A stretch of 64,000 nt of DNA, taken from assembly GCA_965226185.1 (NCBI GenBank), contig CBDDCT010000007.1, positions 1,860,001 through 1,924,000 on the forward strand, in the 5' to 3' direction. Source of the DNA: CBDCYS01 sp965226185 (GTDB taxonomy: Bacteria; Acidobacteriota; Terriglobia; Bryobacterales; UBA6623). Positions 1 through 9,109 of the stretch are shown one piece after another. The translations under genes were made by a program, and so were the position numbers. The stretch's first letter is position 1. Every line of letters begins with the position of its first letter. Below the pieces are notes generated by a model. It worked only from the letters and a program-made list of their open reading frames with translations, ran no database searches and was not told the DNA's origin.

Positions 1-760
1 AAGTAGGTATCTTCGGGGGCATTCTTGGGCGGCGGGTTGCCGCGGGCTTCGTAGCCGGTGCGGGGGACGAATCTCACGTTGGTATTCTGGATCGCCATAT
101 ACTGAATGCCCCCACCCGCTCGAAACACCAGCTTGTCGGTGATTTGGTAGGCGAGCCCGGCTCGCGGACCGAAGGCGCCCCACGTGGGGTGGCCGGCGCG
201 AGTCCTGCCGTTCGCGCCTGGCGCCGTACCGAAGTAGTCCACCGCTCCACTGAATCCAGTCACCCCCGGATTCTCTGCGTTCTCATCGAAGCCCGCAAAT
301 TGGCCGTCCAATTCAGAAAAGGGCATCTGGACGTCCCAGCGAACACCGAAGTTGACGGTCAGCTTCGGGGTGACCTTCCAGTCATCCTGAACGAACAAGG
401 CATGGTAGGCTTCCCGCTCCCGCAAGTCGAGGCCCGCCGCGGTACCCACGAAGTTCGGCAGGCCCAGGTAGAAGTCAGCCAGGTGGAACCCTCCGGCGCC
501 GTCTGTATTCCTGGTTTCGCTGCCGAGGTTCCCTTCCGACACCCCAAAGAGGTAAGTGCCGGCCGCCCCGACAGTCAAGCCGCCTGAGGCGCCGCCTTGG
601 TCGAAGCGATTGACTTTCCAGTGCTGGCCCTGGTAACCGAACTTAAGGGTGTGGTTCCCCTTGTTCCATAGCACGCTGTAAGCCCAGTTCGTGATCAGTC
701 TCGTCTCGTTATTCGCAGGGGAGTTGGCACAGATGCTTACACCGAAAGTTGCTGCACGGG
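1..760 (-). CDS. Oar-like TonB-dependent receptor, fragment running off the window
   Basis: The reverse strand is open from about 760 to the window edge. It reads as the outer-membrane barrel part of an Acidobacteria-type TonB-dependent receptor. Visible pieces, in order, are LITNWAYSVLWNKGNHTLKF, FVQDDWKVTPKLTVNFGVRW and FGPRAGLAYQITDKLVFRAG. These match the family pattern of a 'QDDW+vtp+LtlnlGlRwe' strand followed by 'PRlGfAyrltdktv+RgG'. Such receptors import large ligands, often glycans, across the outer membrane with TonB energy. The carboxypeptidase-like and plug domains that normally precede this part are absent: the frame meets another gene (737-1189) in a different frame at about 740-760. 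The C-terminus lies outside the window. Family call good; substrate unknown. Confidence 0.8.
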
Positions 761-1189
761 CCAGTTGAATCCAGGGACAATCGAGAGGATGGCCATCTCG
801 CCGAACAGTTCTTTCCCGTCCTCGGCGAGCGGGCCGTGGAAAATCTCGCCGTGCCGCCGGAACTGTTCCGGGCTCAAATCCTTGGTGCGGTAGACCTGCT
901 CGGAGATGACACCCCAGTCGTTGGGGTCCCGCGGCAGATCACCGAACTTGGAGTCGTTGCGGACGGGCACAACAGGGCCGAACATGTCGTAGCTCATCCA
1001 GGCGCCTTCCATGAACCAATAAATAAGGAAGCGCGGTTCGGCCGCTTCTTTGGCGTGGTCCTTGACGGCGCCGGTCAGGGAGGGGCTGAGCGAACTGTGC
1101 CCGCCGCTGAGAACGTAACTAAAAAAGTCGCCGGCGGCAAGCCCGCCAGCGGCTTGTCCCGACGTTTTGAGGAACTTTCTGCGATTCAC
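737..1189 (-). pseudogene. Tat-exported protein, truncated at 150 residues
   Basis: The N-terminus carries a twin-arginine signal (NRRKFLKTSGQAAGG), so the product was meant for Tat export. The next part (RFLIYWFMEGAWMSYDMFGP) resembles the start of DUF1501/DUF1552-like secreted proteins, which are usually about 400-450 residues long. This frame stops after 150 residues at 737, where it runs into receptor sequence in another frame. I therefore read it as a broken gene joined to the neighbouring receptor by a deletion or an assembly error. The exact family is uncertain. Confidence 0.5.
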
Positions 1190-1237
1190 GACGGACTCCG
1201 TTGCGGCCGGGGTGGCCGATGCTTACGCCAAGTCCTC

Positions 1238-1479
1238 TCAATTATAAGCCCTCTTGGCGCGGACAACAATTGCATCTGATGATTCGGCGGGGTTCCGGTG
1301 TCACCCTTCCGCGGCTCCATGATGTCCGGCGTCCGTTTCCCGGCTCATGCGGCAGCCTCATGACCGACCGACCCCGCCGCCAAGAAGCGATTCATCGTTT
1401 CAATGATGCGCTGAGCGACCGGGCGATCCAGACCGCGCAGGTCTCGGAGCGCTTGGGCACTCCACTCAATGGATTTCAC
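1238..1479 (-). pseudogene. RelE/ParE-type toxin, frameshifted remnant
   Basis: A GTG start at 1477-1479 overlaps the stop of the antitoxin gene (GTGA), the usual arrangement of a ParDE pair. The first 37 or so residues read like a RelE/ParE toxin (MKSIEWSAQALRDLRGLDRP). The frame then ends at 1345. A typical toxin C-terminus (DAIVVRAKRAYN, stop at 1238-1240) lies in another frame, and the middle is garbled. More than one small change is needed to restore a full toxin, so it is probably inactive. Family assignment is by motif only. Confidence 0.6.
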
Positions 1480-1757
1480 TTGAGGCCGAATTCCTCAAGA
1501 ACTTGATCGTGCGGGACGCCTCTGCCGCGGTTTCCATCGAACCATTCACGAGCTTGAGCAACTGCCTGCCGCTCGTCTTCCGTTTCGGGCTCGTCATCGA
1601 TCGGCGCCCGGGCGAGCGCTTGATCGGCGGGGTGAAGAAGAGCCTTCTTTATGGCGTGCTCAACAAACTCCTCGGCGCTTTCGAACTCTCCGCGGTCCAC
1701 CCGTTCGCGAATGATTCTCTCTTGTTCCGCGCTGAGTATTACCGTGACGCCGCCCAT
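1476..1757 (-). CDS. ParD-like ribbon-helix-helix antitoxin
   Basis: The start MGGVTVILSAEQ at 1757 gives a protein of about 93 residues. An N-terminal ribbon-helix-helix region (VTVILSAEQERIIRERV, then GEFESAEEFVEHAIKKAL) matches the ParD/CopG-type DNA-binding fold. An acidic C-terminal tail would wrap the toxin. It should bind the toxin and repress its own operon. A longer reading to 1793 is possible, but the added residues do not look like the family. The partner toxin gene overlaps its stop codon and is decayed, so this antitoxin is probably an orphan. Confidence 0.7.
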   Translation of the reverse strand: MGGVTVILSAEQERIIRERVDRGEFESAEEFVEHAIKKALLHPADQALARAPIDDEPETEDERQAVAQAREWFDGNRGRGVPHDQVLEEFGLK

Positions 1758-1805
1758 GTTTTTTACTCTAACATCGGGATAGTGTGAGGACAATCGTGTA
1801 TATCC

Positions 1806-3772
1806 TCAATGTTCGAGGCCCATCCTTTTCTGCAGCTGCCTATACCGAGGGTCCGGCCGCAAATCGTCAAACATGGGAGCTTGAATCCAGACGGGGAGAT
1901 AGTAGCGCTCGTCGGCGGCACGGTCCAACCATTCAAAAGCTTGGTCTTTTTCCCCCAGGCCGGCGTGGATGACTGCCAGACCTAACGCCTGATACCCCGG
2001 GTCCATCTGGTCGGCTTGTGCCTTGAATTGCTCAAGCACATCTCGTGCCTCGCTGACTTTGCCAGCCCTCGCGTAAGCGTAAGCAGTGGACGGCTGTGGC
2101 CCGCGAGCAATATTGCCACCACCAACAGCAAGGGACGTTTGCATCGCCTCGACAGCCTCAGCGTACATTCCTTTGGCGATGAGCGGAGCAGCGAGCCCAC
2201 GCCAGGCTTCACCAAAGCCAGGGTCCAACTCCGTCGCGTAACGAAACTCCGCAATGGCTGCGTCCCATTGCCGATCAGCGTGCAACATCCACCCCACAAA
2301 GGCAGTTTGCAGGAGGGTAAGCGGGTCGAGTTCTCGCGCTGTTCTCGCCGCTTCGACCGCCTTGGAGTTTCGGCCGGTGATCAACAAATAGTCAGCGTAC
2401 TCGTGATACGCGTCCGCCAGGTTCGGATCCAGTGCGATTGCATGGGTCAAAGCCTGCTCTGCCGCCGGCCAGTCCCACTCCTGTTTTCGTAGCCTTCCCA
2501 AAGCTACGTGAGATTCGGCGAGGCGGTCATTCAGCTCAAGCGCTCGCATGGTAGCCTGCTTCGCTTTTTCCTCCTGGCCTAAAAGCTGGTAGCATCGCGC
2601 AAGAACCACGTAAGCCAAGGCATAGTTTGGGTCCAACTCTACTGCCCGTTCAAAACTGCCGAGCGCGTTTCTATAGCTTTCGATGGTCAATTTGTTCATC
2701 TGGTAGCGGCTCGCCAGAACAAGCTGATAGGCCTTTAGATTTGCCGTCCCCCCCTCTTCCAGCCGCTCGATCTCGGTCGGCGTAAGCTCGGCCTGCAAGG
2801 CCCTCGCGATCGTCTGTGCCACCTCGCTCTGGATGCCGAAGATGTCGATTAGATCGCGGTCGTAGGTTGACGACCAAAGAGTTTCGTCGGTGCCCGCGTC
2901 AACGAGCTGAGTGACAGTCCGTACGCGGTCGCCCGAGCGGCGCACGCTGCCTTCCAGGACACTCGACACACCGAGTTCATCAGCGATCTGTCGCAAGCCC
3001 TTGTCCGTGTTCTTGTACTGCCCTGACGAGGTGCGTGAGATAACCTTGAGCCCGCTGATCTTTGAGAGGTGAGAGATGATGTCGTCCGTCACTCCCTCAC
3101 TGAAGTATTCGTTCTCCTCGCCACCGCCGACGTTTTGAAGCGGCAGAACGGCGATGGACGGTCGCTCCGTCGAAATGGAACTTTCTTTACCCGTGGTGAT
3201 CGGTTCGTATCCGGTTTGCGTGCCGAAGTAACCGAGCACTGCGATTAGAGCCAGCAGGGCGACAGCCAGCCCCAAGTAGACAGGCTGGACGTGTCGCTGC
3301 TTGTCTGGTGGGACCTGGTCGCTGGAAGGGTGGGGCTCGGAGGCTTCGGGCTCGTCTGCTTCACTCACGGAGTGCGCTTGTGGCTGTGGCGACGGGGACG
3401 CAGGCCCGGATATAGGCCCTAGCGCCGACGCACCCAGTCGTTCCACCGGAGCGATGAACCGGTAGCCTTGCGCGGCACCGTTTCGACGAATCGCGGGCTC
3501 GCCGCCGAGTCGCCCAGCACTTCGCGAATGCTGTTGACCGCTGCGTTCAGGCTGTGGTCGAAGTCGACGAAGGTGCCGTCGGGCCAGAGTCTGTCTCGCA
3601 ACTCCTCGCGTGTGACGACCTCGCCGGGGCGTTCCAGCAGCTCGGTTAGGACCTGAAAAGCCTGGTCCCGCAGCCTGATCTTGACGCCGCTCTTGCGCAG
3701 CTCGCCAGAGCGCAGATCCGCCTCGAAAACCCCGAATCGGACAACGCGATCATCTGGCGATTTCTTGGGCAT
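1806..3772 (-). pseudogene. Winged-helix/TolB-like/TPR regulator with a frameshift
   Basis: Two overlapping frames form one gene. The upstream part (3772 to about 3470) is an OmpR/CadC-type winged helix (VVRFGVFEADLRSGELRKSG, then SLNAAVNSIREVLGD and FVETVP). The rest (from about 3470 to 1806) has a membrane helix (VYLGLAVALLALIAVLGYFG), a TolB/FlgO-like domain (PSIAVLPLQNVGGGEENEYF) and a C-terminal array of TPR repeats. This order is common in Acidobacteriota one-component membrane regulators. The family sequence at the join should be 'PR+GYRFIAPVERLG'. Here the first frame reads PRKATGSSLRWNDWV while the second supplies VERLGASA. One base lost near 3466-3472 explains this. It may be a true mutation or a sequencing error. 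Confidence 0.8.
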
Positions 3773-3974
3773 ATCGGCAGCCCTCGGAAGCCTGCGGGCA
3801 TTATATCACCGAAATTCTATTTCCTCGGCCATGTATTACTCGAAATAAACAACTTCAAAATGAACGAGTTGCGCGTTGAGAAACGATTGCGCTCCCTTGC
3901 ATCTTTCATTGAGCTGCTGTGCATTGAGGTAGCGGCTGATCCGAACCATTCTCGGTCTCAAAGGAGACCGAGAA

Positions 3975-4643
3975 ATGGTCAGATTAAGCAAAAATCACAT
4001 CGCTGTTGCAACTCTGTTGAGTTCGAGTTTCATGGGCATGAGTTCGATAGGGATTTCGCGCTCCCACGCTGCCGAGATAAACTCGACGCCCCCCGCGCTC
4101 ACCGTGAACATTTACAACCACGCTCAAGCCCCCGAGACGACCCTGTCGGTGGCCAGGGCCGAAGCCGCACGGATCTTGCGGAACGCCGGTATCGAAACCA
4201 GGTGGACGCACTGTGCGACCGAGCCCGAGCTGATCCCCCAATATCCGGATTGCGTGCTGCCTGGTCCCGCGAGCTTGGTACTGAGAATCATTCCCCGGTC
4301 GATGGCGCGGCCGAAGCCCTCCGGCCCAGCCGCGTTCGGGGTGGCGTTGGTCCCCAAAGACGGCTCGTTCGGCGTTTTCGCCAGCGTCTACATCGAAGCC
4401 GTGGCCGCCATCGCGGGAGACGACGAGGCCCTTGGGGCGCGCATGCTCGGCCACCTGATGTCGCATGAGCTGGGACACCTGCTGCTGGGCCAGCAAAGCC
4501 ACTCGCGGAGGGGGATTATGCGGGCTGACTGGCTTGAAAAAGACCTGCAAGCCGCCCGGACAGGGAAGGTTTCTTTTCACCGCGCGGCAGGCAAGCAAGA
4601 TACGGGGAGCCGTTCTGCGGCGCTCAGAGCGTCTGGAGGCTAG
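3975..4643 (+). CDS. Secreted zinc metalloprotease-like protein
   Basis: This 222-residue protein follows a good ribosome site (AAGGAGACC, about 6 bases before the ATG). A signal peptide ends near SRSHAAE, so it is likely exported. Near residue 163 the motif SHELGHLLLGQQSHSRRGIM supplies the zinc ligands HExxH plus a third His and a following Met. This matches metzincin-like proteins found often in Acidobacteriota. Three Cys residues lie upstream. The substrate is unknown. It stands alone, with a G+C-rich inverted repeat (4682-4700) after its stop. Confidence 0.7.
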   Translation: MVRLSKNHIAVATLLSSSFMGMSSIGISRSHAAEINSTPPALTVNIYNHAQAPETTLSVARAEAARILRNAGIETRWTHCATEPELIPQYPDCVLPGPASLVLRIIPRSMARPKPSGPAAFGVALVPKDGSFGVFASVYIEAVAAIAGDDEALGARMLGHLMSHELGHLLLGQQSHSRRGIMRADWLEKDLQAARTGKVSFHRAAGKQDTGSRSAALRASGG

Positions 4644-4816
4644 GATTCGAACGGCTCAGCCGTGAATTCTAACACGGTCTCCCCCGCCCAACAGGCGGGG
4701 CCGGTCACGCTATTTTAAATCTTTATTCCCTTTATTATCAACATCGTCATCCGATAAAACCTTAAAATACTTGACACCGCTGCTACACTGCGAATAGAAA
4801 CCGGTAAGGATATACA

Positions 4817-5005
4817 TCACCGGGCCAACCCGGCCGTCTGGCCTGGTTGGTCCGCATCCCGCCACTTCCGCCAGCGATAGAACGTCTGCTCGCTGACGCC
4901 TAGTTTGCGGCACGTCGCCGGTACCGTCTTGCCTCCCGCTAGCTCTACTTCGGCCTCCCGCAGTTTGTGGATGATCTGTTCGCTCGTGTAGCGCTTCCTT
5001 GCCAT
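4817..5005 (-). mobile_element. IS3-family OrfA fragment
   Basis: The first 46 or so residues (MARKRYTSEQIIHKLREAEV, then CRKLGVSEQTFYRWRKW) are the helix-turn-helix start of an IS3-family OrfA (IS407-like group). Normal OrfA continues with a leucine-zipper region for about 40 more residues. Here the frame continues with unrelated DADQPGQTAGLAR and stops. No OrfB is present. A start region with GGAGGCAGGGT precedes the ATG, and a G+C-rich stretch near 5075-5092 may be the old IS end. It is a dead remnant. Confidence 0.7.
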
Positions 5006-5252
5006 ACCCTGCCTCCTTTGATCAGCCCGAACTCTTCGGATTCTCTCTCAGAGTACGGATCTGTTTTTTGGGGTCCGGTCACCCCGTGACGTGAGTGACC
5101 TGCCCCCAGAGTCCAACTCGACTCTCATTCTGGTTGACCCCGTAACCCAGGGGGAGGGCAGCCGAGCGCCGCGGAGGGGGCAGCGTTTCCGACATGTCCG
5201 GTTTGAGAGAGGGTTCTCACTCGTCATTCTGTGCAAAACGCCAGCGACGAGA

Positions 5253-5282
5253 GTGCAAAGTGCATTCTGCACACAGTTGCAC
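5253..5282 (+). promoter_or_regulatory. Nested inverted repeat, candidate operator
   Basis: Outer arms GTGCAA (5253-5258) and TTGCAC (5277-5282) are perfect complements. Inner arms GTGCA (5260-5264) and TGCAC (5268-5272) are perfect complements too. Another GTGCAAAA lies at 5231. The outer right arm coincides with the proposed -35 element. This looks like an operator, plausibly for the SorC-family regulator now 4.7 kb away at 9991-11016. The link to that regulator is inferred. Confidence 0.45.
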
Positions 5283-5304
5283 ATTTTGCCCTCGTTTGGT
5301 TTAA
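5277..5304 (+). promoter_or_regulatory. Promoter split by the composite transposon (left half)
   Basis: TTGCAC (5277-5282) is followed after 17 bases by TTTAA (5300-5304), where the IS1380 unit begins. On the far side the duplicated TTTAA (9077-9081) is followed by TATAGC. Rejoining the flanks gives TTGCAC, a 17-base spacer and TTTAAT, a reasonable sigma-70 promoter 30-40 bases before the ATG at 9110. The insertion therefore seems to have separated the -35/operator region from the operon. Confidence 0.45.
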
Positions 5305-7105
5305 CCTGAATTATGCACTGCGGGGTGCACCGGAGGAGGGCTGAGCCGCCAGGGGCCATTTGGGGGACCCCCGAAAACATGGGGTAATAAGGTAGGCTGG
5401 CAAAGATTTCAGCTTCGCCAGTCAACCCCAAGGAGGTCACCCAAATGGTTACCAAGCGAAAACAGCATAGCTCCCGAAGGCCCGTCAAACAAGGCCGGGG
5501 CGCGAGGGCCCCGCGGCCCAATAAAATCGGGGCTGCCACGCCTTATCACTTCCGCGGCAAGAATCTGACTCCCTACGGCGGCTTGCTGCCCGTCGCCACC
5601 CTGCTCGAAAAACTCGGCTTCCAGGCGCTGCTGGAAGAAACCATCACGAACAAACGAATCACCCGTGTGATGAGCCTCTACCAGTTTGTGCTGGCCCTCG
5701 TGCTGGGCCTCTATGTCGGCTTTGCGCGGCTGAACCAACTCCGCTTCATCGCCCGCGACCCCATCTTGACCGGCATCTTGCAAGTGACGCGTCTGCCGCC
5801 GCAGTCCACGCTGTGGCGCTTTCTGGCCTCGCTGCACCTCAACGTGGCGAAGCAGATCCTTTCCATTCAGCGCCAGCTGCGGGAACGAGTCTGGGCCGCG
5901 GCCCAGGTGAAATTGGAGACGGTGACGCTGGACACCGACACCACCGTGCACACGCTCTACGGCCGCCAGATGGGCGGGCGCAAGAGTTACAACCCCAAGA
6001 ACAAGGGCAAGCGCAGCTACCAGCCGATACTGACTTTCCTGGCCGAGACGCGCGAATACCTGATGGGCGGGTTGCGCAACGGCGACCGGCCCACGGGCCG
6101 GCAGATCGCCGCCCACCTCGAGAGCGCCTTTCGGGCTTTGCCGCACGGCGTGAAGAAAATCCTGGCGCGGGCCGATTCCGGGTTTTATTGCTGGGAGGCG
6201 GTGGAGGCCTATGAAAAGGCGGCTTGTCAGTTCGTCATCGTGGCGCGCAAGACCAGGCGGCTGGTCGAGCAGTTGCAGCAAGCGGCCTGGAAGCCCTCGC
6301 CCCACAGCGATGCGGATGCGGAATGCGAATTCCTCTACCAGCCGCAGGGCTGGGCGCGGGCCTGTCGTTTCCTGGCGCTGCGTTACGAAAACGAACCCGC
6401 GGCCGGCGCGGCCGAGCAATACCAGCTGTTTGCCACCAGCGCTTACACCTACCGCGTGTTTGTCACCAACCTGGCCGAACCGATCGCGGCGGTGGTGTGG
6501 TTTTACAATCAGCGCGCCGCAGCCGAGAACCTCATCAAGGAGGCCAACAACGACGCCGGGCTGGCGGCCCATCCCTCGCGCCGCTTTGACATGAACCGCA
6601 ATCACTTTCAGCTGGCCATGCTGGCCTACAACCTCAACTGCTGGCTGCTGCTGTTCAACCGCGAAGCCCAAGCCAGCGTGGAGACACTGCGGCACACCAC
6701 CCTGGCGACGGCGCGGCTGCGCTTTCTGTTCGTGGCGGCCAAGATCTGGCGGCACGCCGGCAGAACGGGTGTCAGCTACAGCGATCATTATGAGGAAAAG
6801 GGCCTGTTTGAACGGCTGATGCGGCGGCTGCGGGCGATGGGGCCACCGGGATCGAGCTTCGCGCCGGTGGTGGAGGGTGCGCTGAGTTGAGGGGCGCTCC
6901 ATGCATAAAATTTCATGCACTCGCCGCAACGTACTGGGAACACGCCGCTTGCCCGCCCGCTTTTGCCCGCCGGGATTGGCAGGCGGCTCAAACAGGGAGG
7001 GAAACAGAGGAAAAGACGACTTGCTAAATCACTGAGTTGACACGACTGCCGCTACCGCCACAACTCCATCGGCGATGGCTACGCCGAATCTGTGCATAAT
7101 TCAGG
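5305..7105 (+). mobile_element. IS1380-family insertion sequence, copy 1
   Basis: The element is 1801 bp. The left end CCTGAATTATGCAC (from 5305) is the exact reverse complement of the right end GTGCATAATTCAGG (7092-7105). It holds one transposase gene. It is almost identical to copy 2: by eye one coding difference is seen (CCG versus TCG, Pro to Ser, near 5792), plus a few bases close to the right end (GATGG versus GTAGG). Such identity points to recent transposition. Confidence 0.85.
5445..6890 (+). CDS. IS1380-family DDE transposase, copy 1
   Basis: This is a 481-residue transposase starting after AAGGAGG. Acidic catalytic regions are visible at TLDTDTTVHTLYGRQ (near residue 163), ILARADSGFYCWEA (near 240) and WFYNQRAAAENLIKEANNDA (near 357). 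These fit the RNase H-fold DDE core of 'DDE group 1' (IS1380) transposases, and the length is normal. It would cut and join the element ends given above. The protein differs from copy 2 by one residue (LPPQS here, LSPQS there). Confidence 0.88.
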   Translation: MVTKRKQHSSRRPVKQGRGARAPRPNKIGAATPYHFRGKNLTPYGGLLPVATLLEKLGFQALLEETITNKRITRVMSLYQFVLALVLGLYVGFARLNQLRFIARDPILTGILQVTRLPPQSTLWRFLASLHLNVAKQILSIQRQLRERVWAAAQVKLETVTLDTDTTVHTLYGRQMGGRKSYNPKNKGKRSYQPILTFLAETREYLMGGLRNGDRPTGRQIAAHLESAFRALPHGVKKILARADSGFYCWEAVEAYEKAACQFVIVARKTRRLVEQLQQAAWKPSPHSDADAECEFLYQPQGWARACRFLALRYENEPAAGAAEQYQLFATSAYTYRVFVTNLAEPIAAVVWFYNQRAAAENLIKEANNDAGLAAHPSRRFDMNRNHFQLAMLAYNLNCWLLLFNREAQASVETLRHTTLATARLRFLFVAAKIWRHAGRTGVSYSDHYEEKGLFERLMRRLRAMGPPGSSFAPVVEGALS

Positions 7106-7275
7106 AACCAAGGTATCCTGTCTTCGAAAACTCTGCGCACCTGCGTCTAAAACCCTCTTTGTCTGCACCGTAATTTTGGCGCAGTCGCCGAAGCTCAGAC
7201 CTAAGGTGGCTTAACTCACAGTTGAAAAAGTGGAGGCGACGACAAGAGTTGGGGTAGGGATAGAGATTCTTGGAA
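7106..7275. other. 170 bp spacer between the two IS1380 copies
   Basis: No convincing gene is seen. The only open stretch (66 codons, minus strand) has no recognisable domain. The base composition is more A+T-rich than the IS copies. It is either the small cargo of the composite unit or the remains of a larger cargo. Confidence 0.6.
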
Positions 7276-9076
7276 CCTGAATTATGCACTGCGGGGTGCA
7301 CCGGAGGAGGGCTGAGCCGCCAGGGGCCATTTGGGGGACCCCCGAAAACATGGGGTAATAAGGTAGGCTGGCAAAGATTTCAGCTTCGCCAGTCAACCCC
7401 AAGGAGGTCACCCAAATGGTTACCAAGCGAAAACAGCATAGCTCCCGAAGGCCCGTCAAACAAGGCCGGGGCGCGAGGGCCCCGCGGCCCAATAAAATCG
7501 GGGCTGCCACGCCTTATCACTTCCGCGGCAAGAATCTGACTCCCTACGGCGGCTTGCTGCCCGTCGCCACCCTGCTCGAAAAACTCGGCTTCCAGGCGCT
7601 GCTGGAAGAAACCATCACGAACAAACGAATCACCCGTGTGATGAGCCTCTACCAGTTTGTGCTGGCCCTCGTGCTGGGCCTCTATGTCGGCTTTGCGCGG
7701 CTGAACCAACTCCGCTTCATCGCCCGCGACCCCATCTTGACCGGCATCTTGCAAGTGACGCGTCTGTCGCCGCAGTCCACGCTGTGGCGCTTTCTGGCCT
7801 CGCTGCACCTCAACGTGGCGAAGCAGATCCTTTCCATTCAGCGCCAGCTGCGGGAACGAGTCTGGGCCGCGGCCCAGGTGAAATTGGAGACGGTGACGCT
7901 GGACACCGACACCACCGTGCACACGCTCTACGGCCGCCAGATGGGCGGGCGCAAGAGTTACAACCCCAAGAACAAGGGCAAGCGCAGCTACCAGCCGATA
8001 CTGACTTTCCTGGCCGAGACGCGCGAATACCTGATGGGCGGGTTGCGCAACGGCGACCGGCCCACGGGCCGGCAGATCGCCGCCCACCTCGAGAGCGCCT
8101 TTCGGGCTTTGCCGCACGGCGTGAAGAAAATCCTGGCGCGGGCCGATTCCGGGTTTTATTGCTGGGAGGCGGTGGAGGCCTATGAAAAGGCGGCTTGTCA
8201 GTTCGTCATCGTGGCGCGCAAGACCAGGCGGCTGGTCGAGCAGTTGCAGCAAGCGGCCTGGAAGCCCTCGCCCCACAGCGATGCGGATGCGGAATGCGAA
8301 TTCCTCTACCAGCCGCAGGGCTGGGCGCGGGCCTGTCGTTTCCTGGCGCTGCGTTACGAAAACGAACCCGCGGCCGGCGCGGCCGAGCAATACCAGCTGT
8401 TTGCCACCAGCGCTTACACCTACCGCGTGTTTGTCACCAACCTGGCCGAACCGATCGCGGCGGTGGTGTGGTTTTACAATCAGCGCGCCGCAGCCGAGAA
8501 CCTCATCAAGGAGGCCAACAACGACGCCGGGCTGGCGGCCCATCCCTCGCGCCGCTTTGACATGAACCGCAATCACTTTCAGCTGGCCATGCTGGCCTAC
8601 AACCTCAACTGCTGGCTGCTGCTGTTCAACCGCGAAGCCCAAGCCAGCGTGGAGACACTGCGGCACACCACCCTGGCGACGGCGCGGCTGCGCTTTCTGT
8701 TCGTGGCGGCCAAGATCTGGCGGCACGCCGGCAGAACGGGTGTCAGCTACAGCGATCATTATGAGGAAAAGGGCCTGTTTGAACGGCTGATGCGGCGGCT
8801 GCGGGCGATGGGGCCACCGGGATCGAGCTTCGCGCCGGTGGTGGAGGGTGCGCTGAGTTGAGGGGCGCTCCATGCATAAAATTTCATGCACTCGCCGCAA
8901 CGTACTGGGAACACGCCGCTTGCCCGCCCGCTTTTGCCCGCCGGGATTGGCAGGCGGCTCAAACAGGGAGGGAAACAGAGGAAAAGACGACTTGCTAAAT
9001 CACTGAGTTGACACGACTGCCGCTACCGCCACAACTCCATCGGCGTAGGCTACGCCGAATCGGTGCATAATTCAGG
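7276..9076 (+). mobile_element. IS1380-family insertion sequence, copy 2
   Basis: The element is 1801 bp with the same terminal repeats as copy 1 (CCTGAATTATGCAC from 7276; GTGCATAATTCAGG at 9063-9076). It is in the same orientation. Its right end lies 33 bases before the first gene of the methyltransferase operon, so it could either block or supply transcription of that operon. Confidence 0.85.
7416..8861 (+). CDS. IS1380-family DDE transposase, copy 2
   Basis: This 481-residue transposase is identical to copy 1 except for Ser instead of Pro in LSPQSTLWRFLA (near residue 117). The acidic catalytic regions and the AAGGAGG ribosome site are the same. It appears intact, so either copy could mobilise the pair and the MITE-like derivative at 21221-21750. 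Confidence 0.88.
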   Translation: MVTKRKQHSSRRPVKQGRGARAPRPNKIGAATPYHFRGKNLTPYGGLLPVATLLEKLGFQALLEETITNKRITRVMSLYQFVLALVLGLYVGFARLNQLRFIARDPILTGILQVTRLSPQSTLWRFLASLHLNVAKQILSIQRQLRERVWAAAQVKLETVTLDTDTTVHTLYGRQMGGRKSYNPKNKGKRSYQPILTFLAETREYLMGGLRNGDRPTGRQIAAHLESAFRALPHGVKKILARADSGFYCWEAVEAYEKAACQFVIVARKTRRLVEQLQQAAWKPSPHSDADAECEFLYQPQGWARACRFLALRYENEPAAGAAEQYQLFATSAYTYRVFVTNLAEPIAAVVWFYNQRAAAENLIKEANNDAGLAAHPSRRFDMNRNHFQLAMLAYNLNCWLLLFNREAQASVETLRHTTLATARLRFLFVAAKIWRHAGRTGVSYSDHYEEKGLFERLMRRLRAMGPPGSSFAPVVEGALS

Positions 9077-9109
9077 TTTAATATAGCAAGCTGCACCGTC
9101 GGCTGGCAG

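Larger units (their letters stand above)
5300..9081. mobile_element. Composite IS1380 unit with flanking TTTAA duplication
   Basis: Two IS1380-type copies in the same orientation (5305-7105 and 7276-9076) enclose a 170 bp spacer. The base run TTTAA lies immediately left of the first copy (5300-5304) and immediately right of the second (9077-9081). The inner flanks (AACCA after copy 1, TGGAA before copy 2) do not match each other or TTTAA. This is the pattern of a composite transposon that moved as one unit. A related element at 21221-21750 has its own perfect 5 bp duplication (TGATA), which supports 5 bp as the duplication length of this IS. Confidence 0.7.

Noticed and set aside
4682..4700. 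A rho-independent terminator after the metalloprotease gene.
   Set aside because: The stem is good but no T-run follows at once, so only an inverted repeat is claimed.
5409..6929. A 506-codon open frame on the minus strand, opposite the first IS1380 transposase (repeated at 7380-8900).
   Set aside because: It is the exact antisense of the transposase and is present in both copies. It has no domain or ribosome site and is rich in His, Gln and Arg, as expected from antisense of G+C-rich coding DNA.
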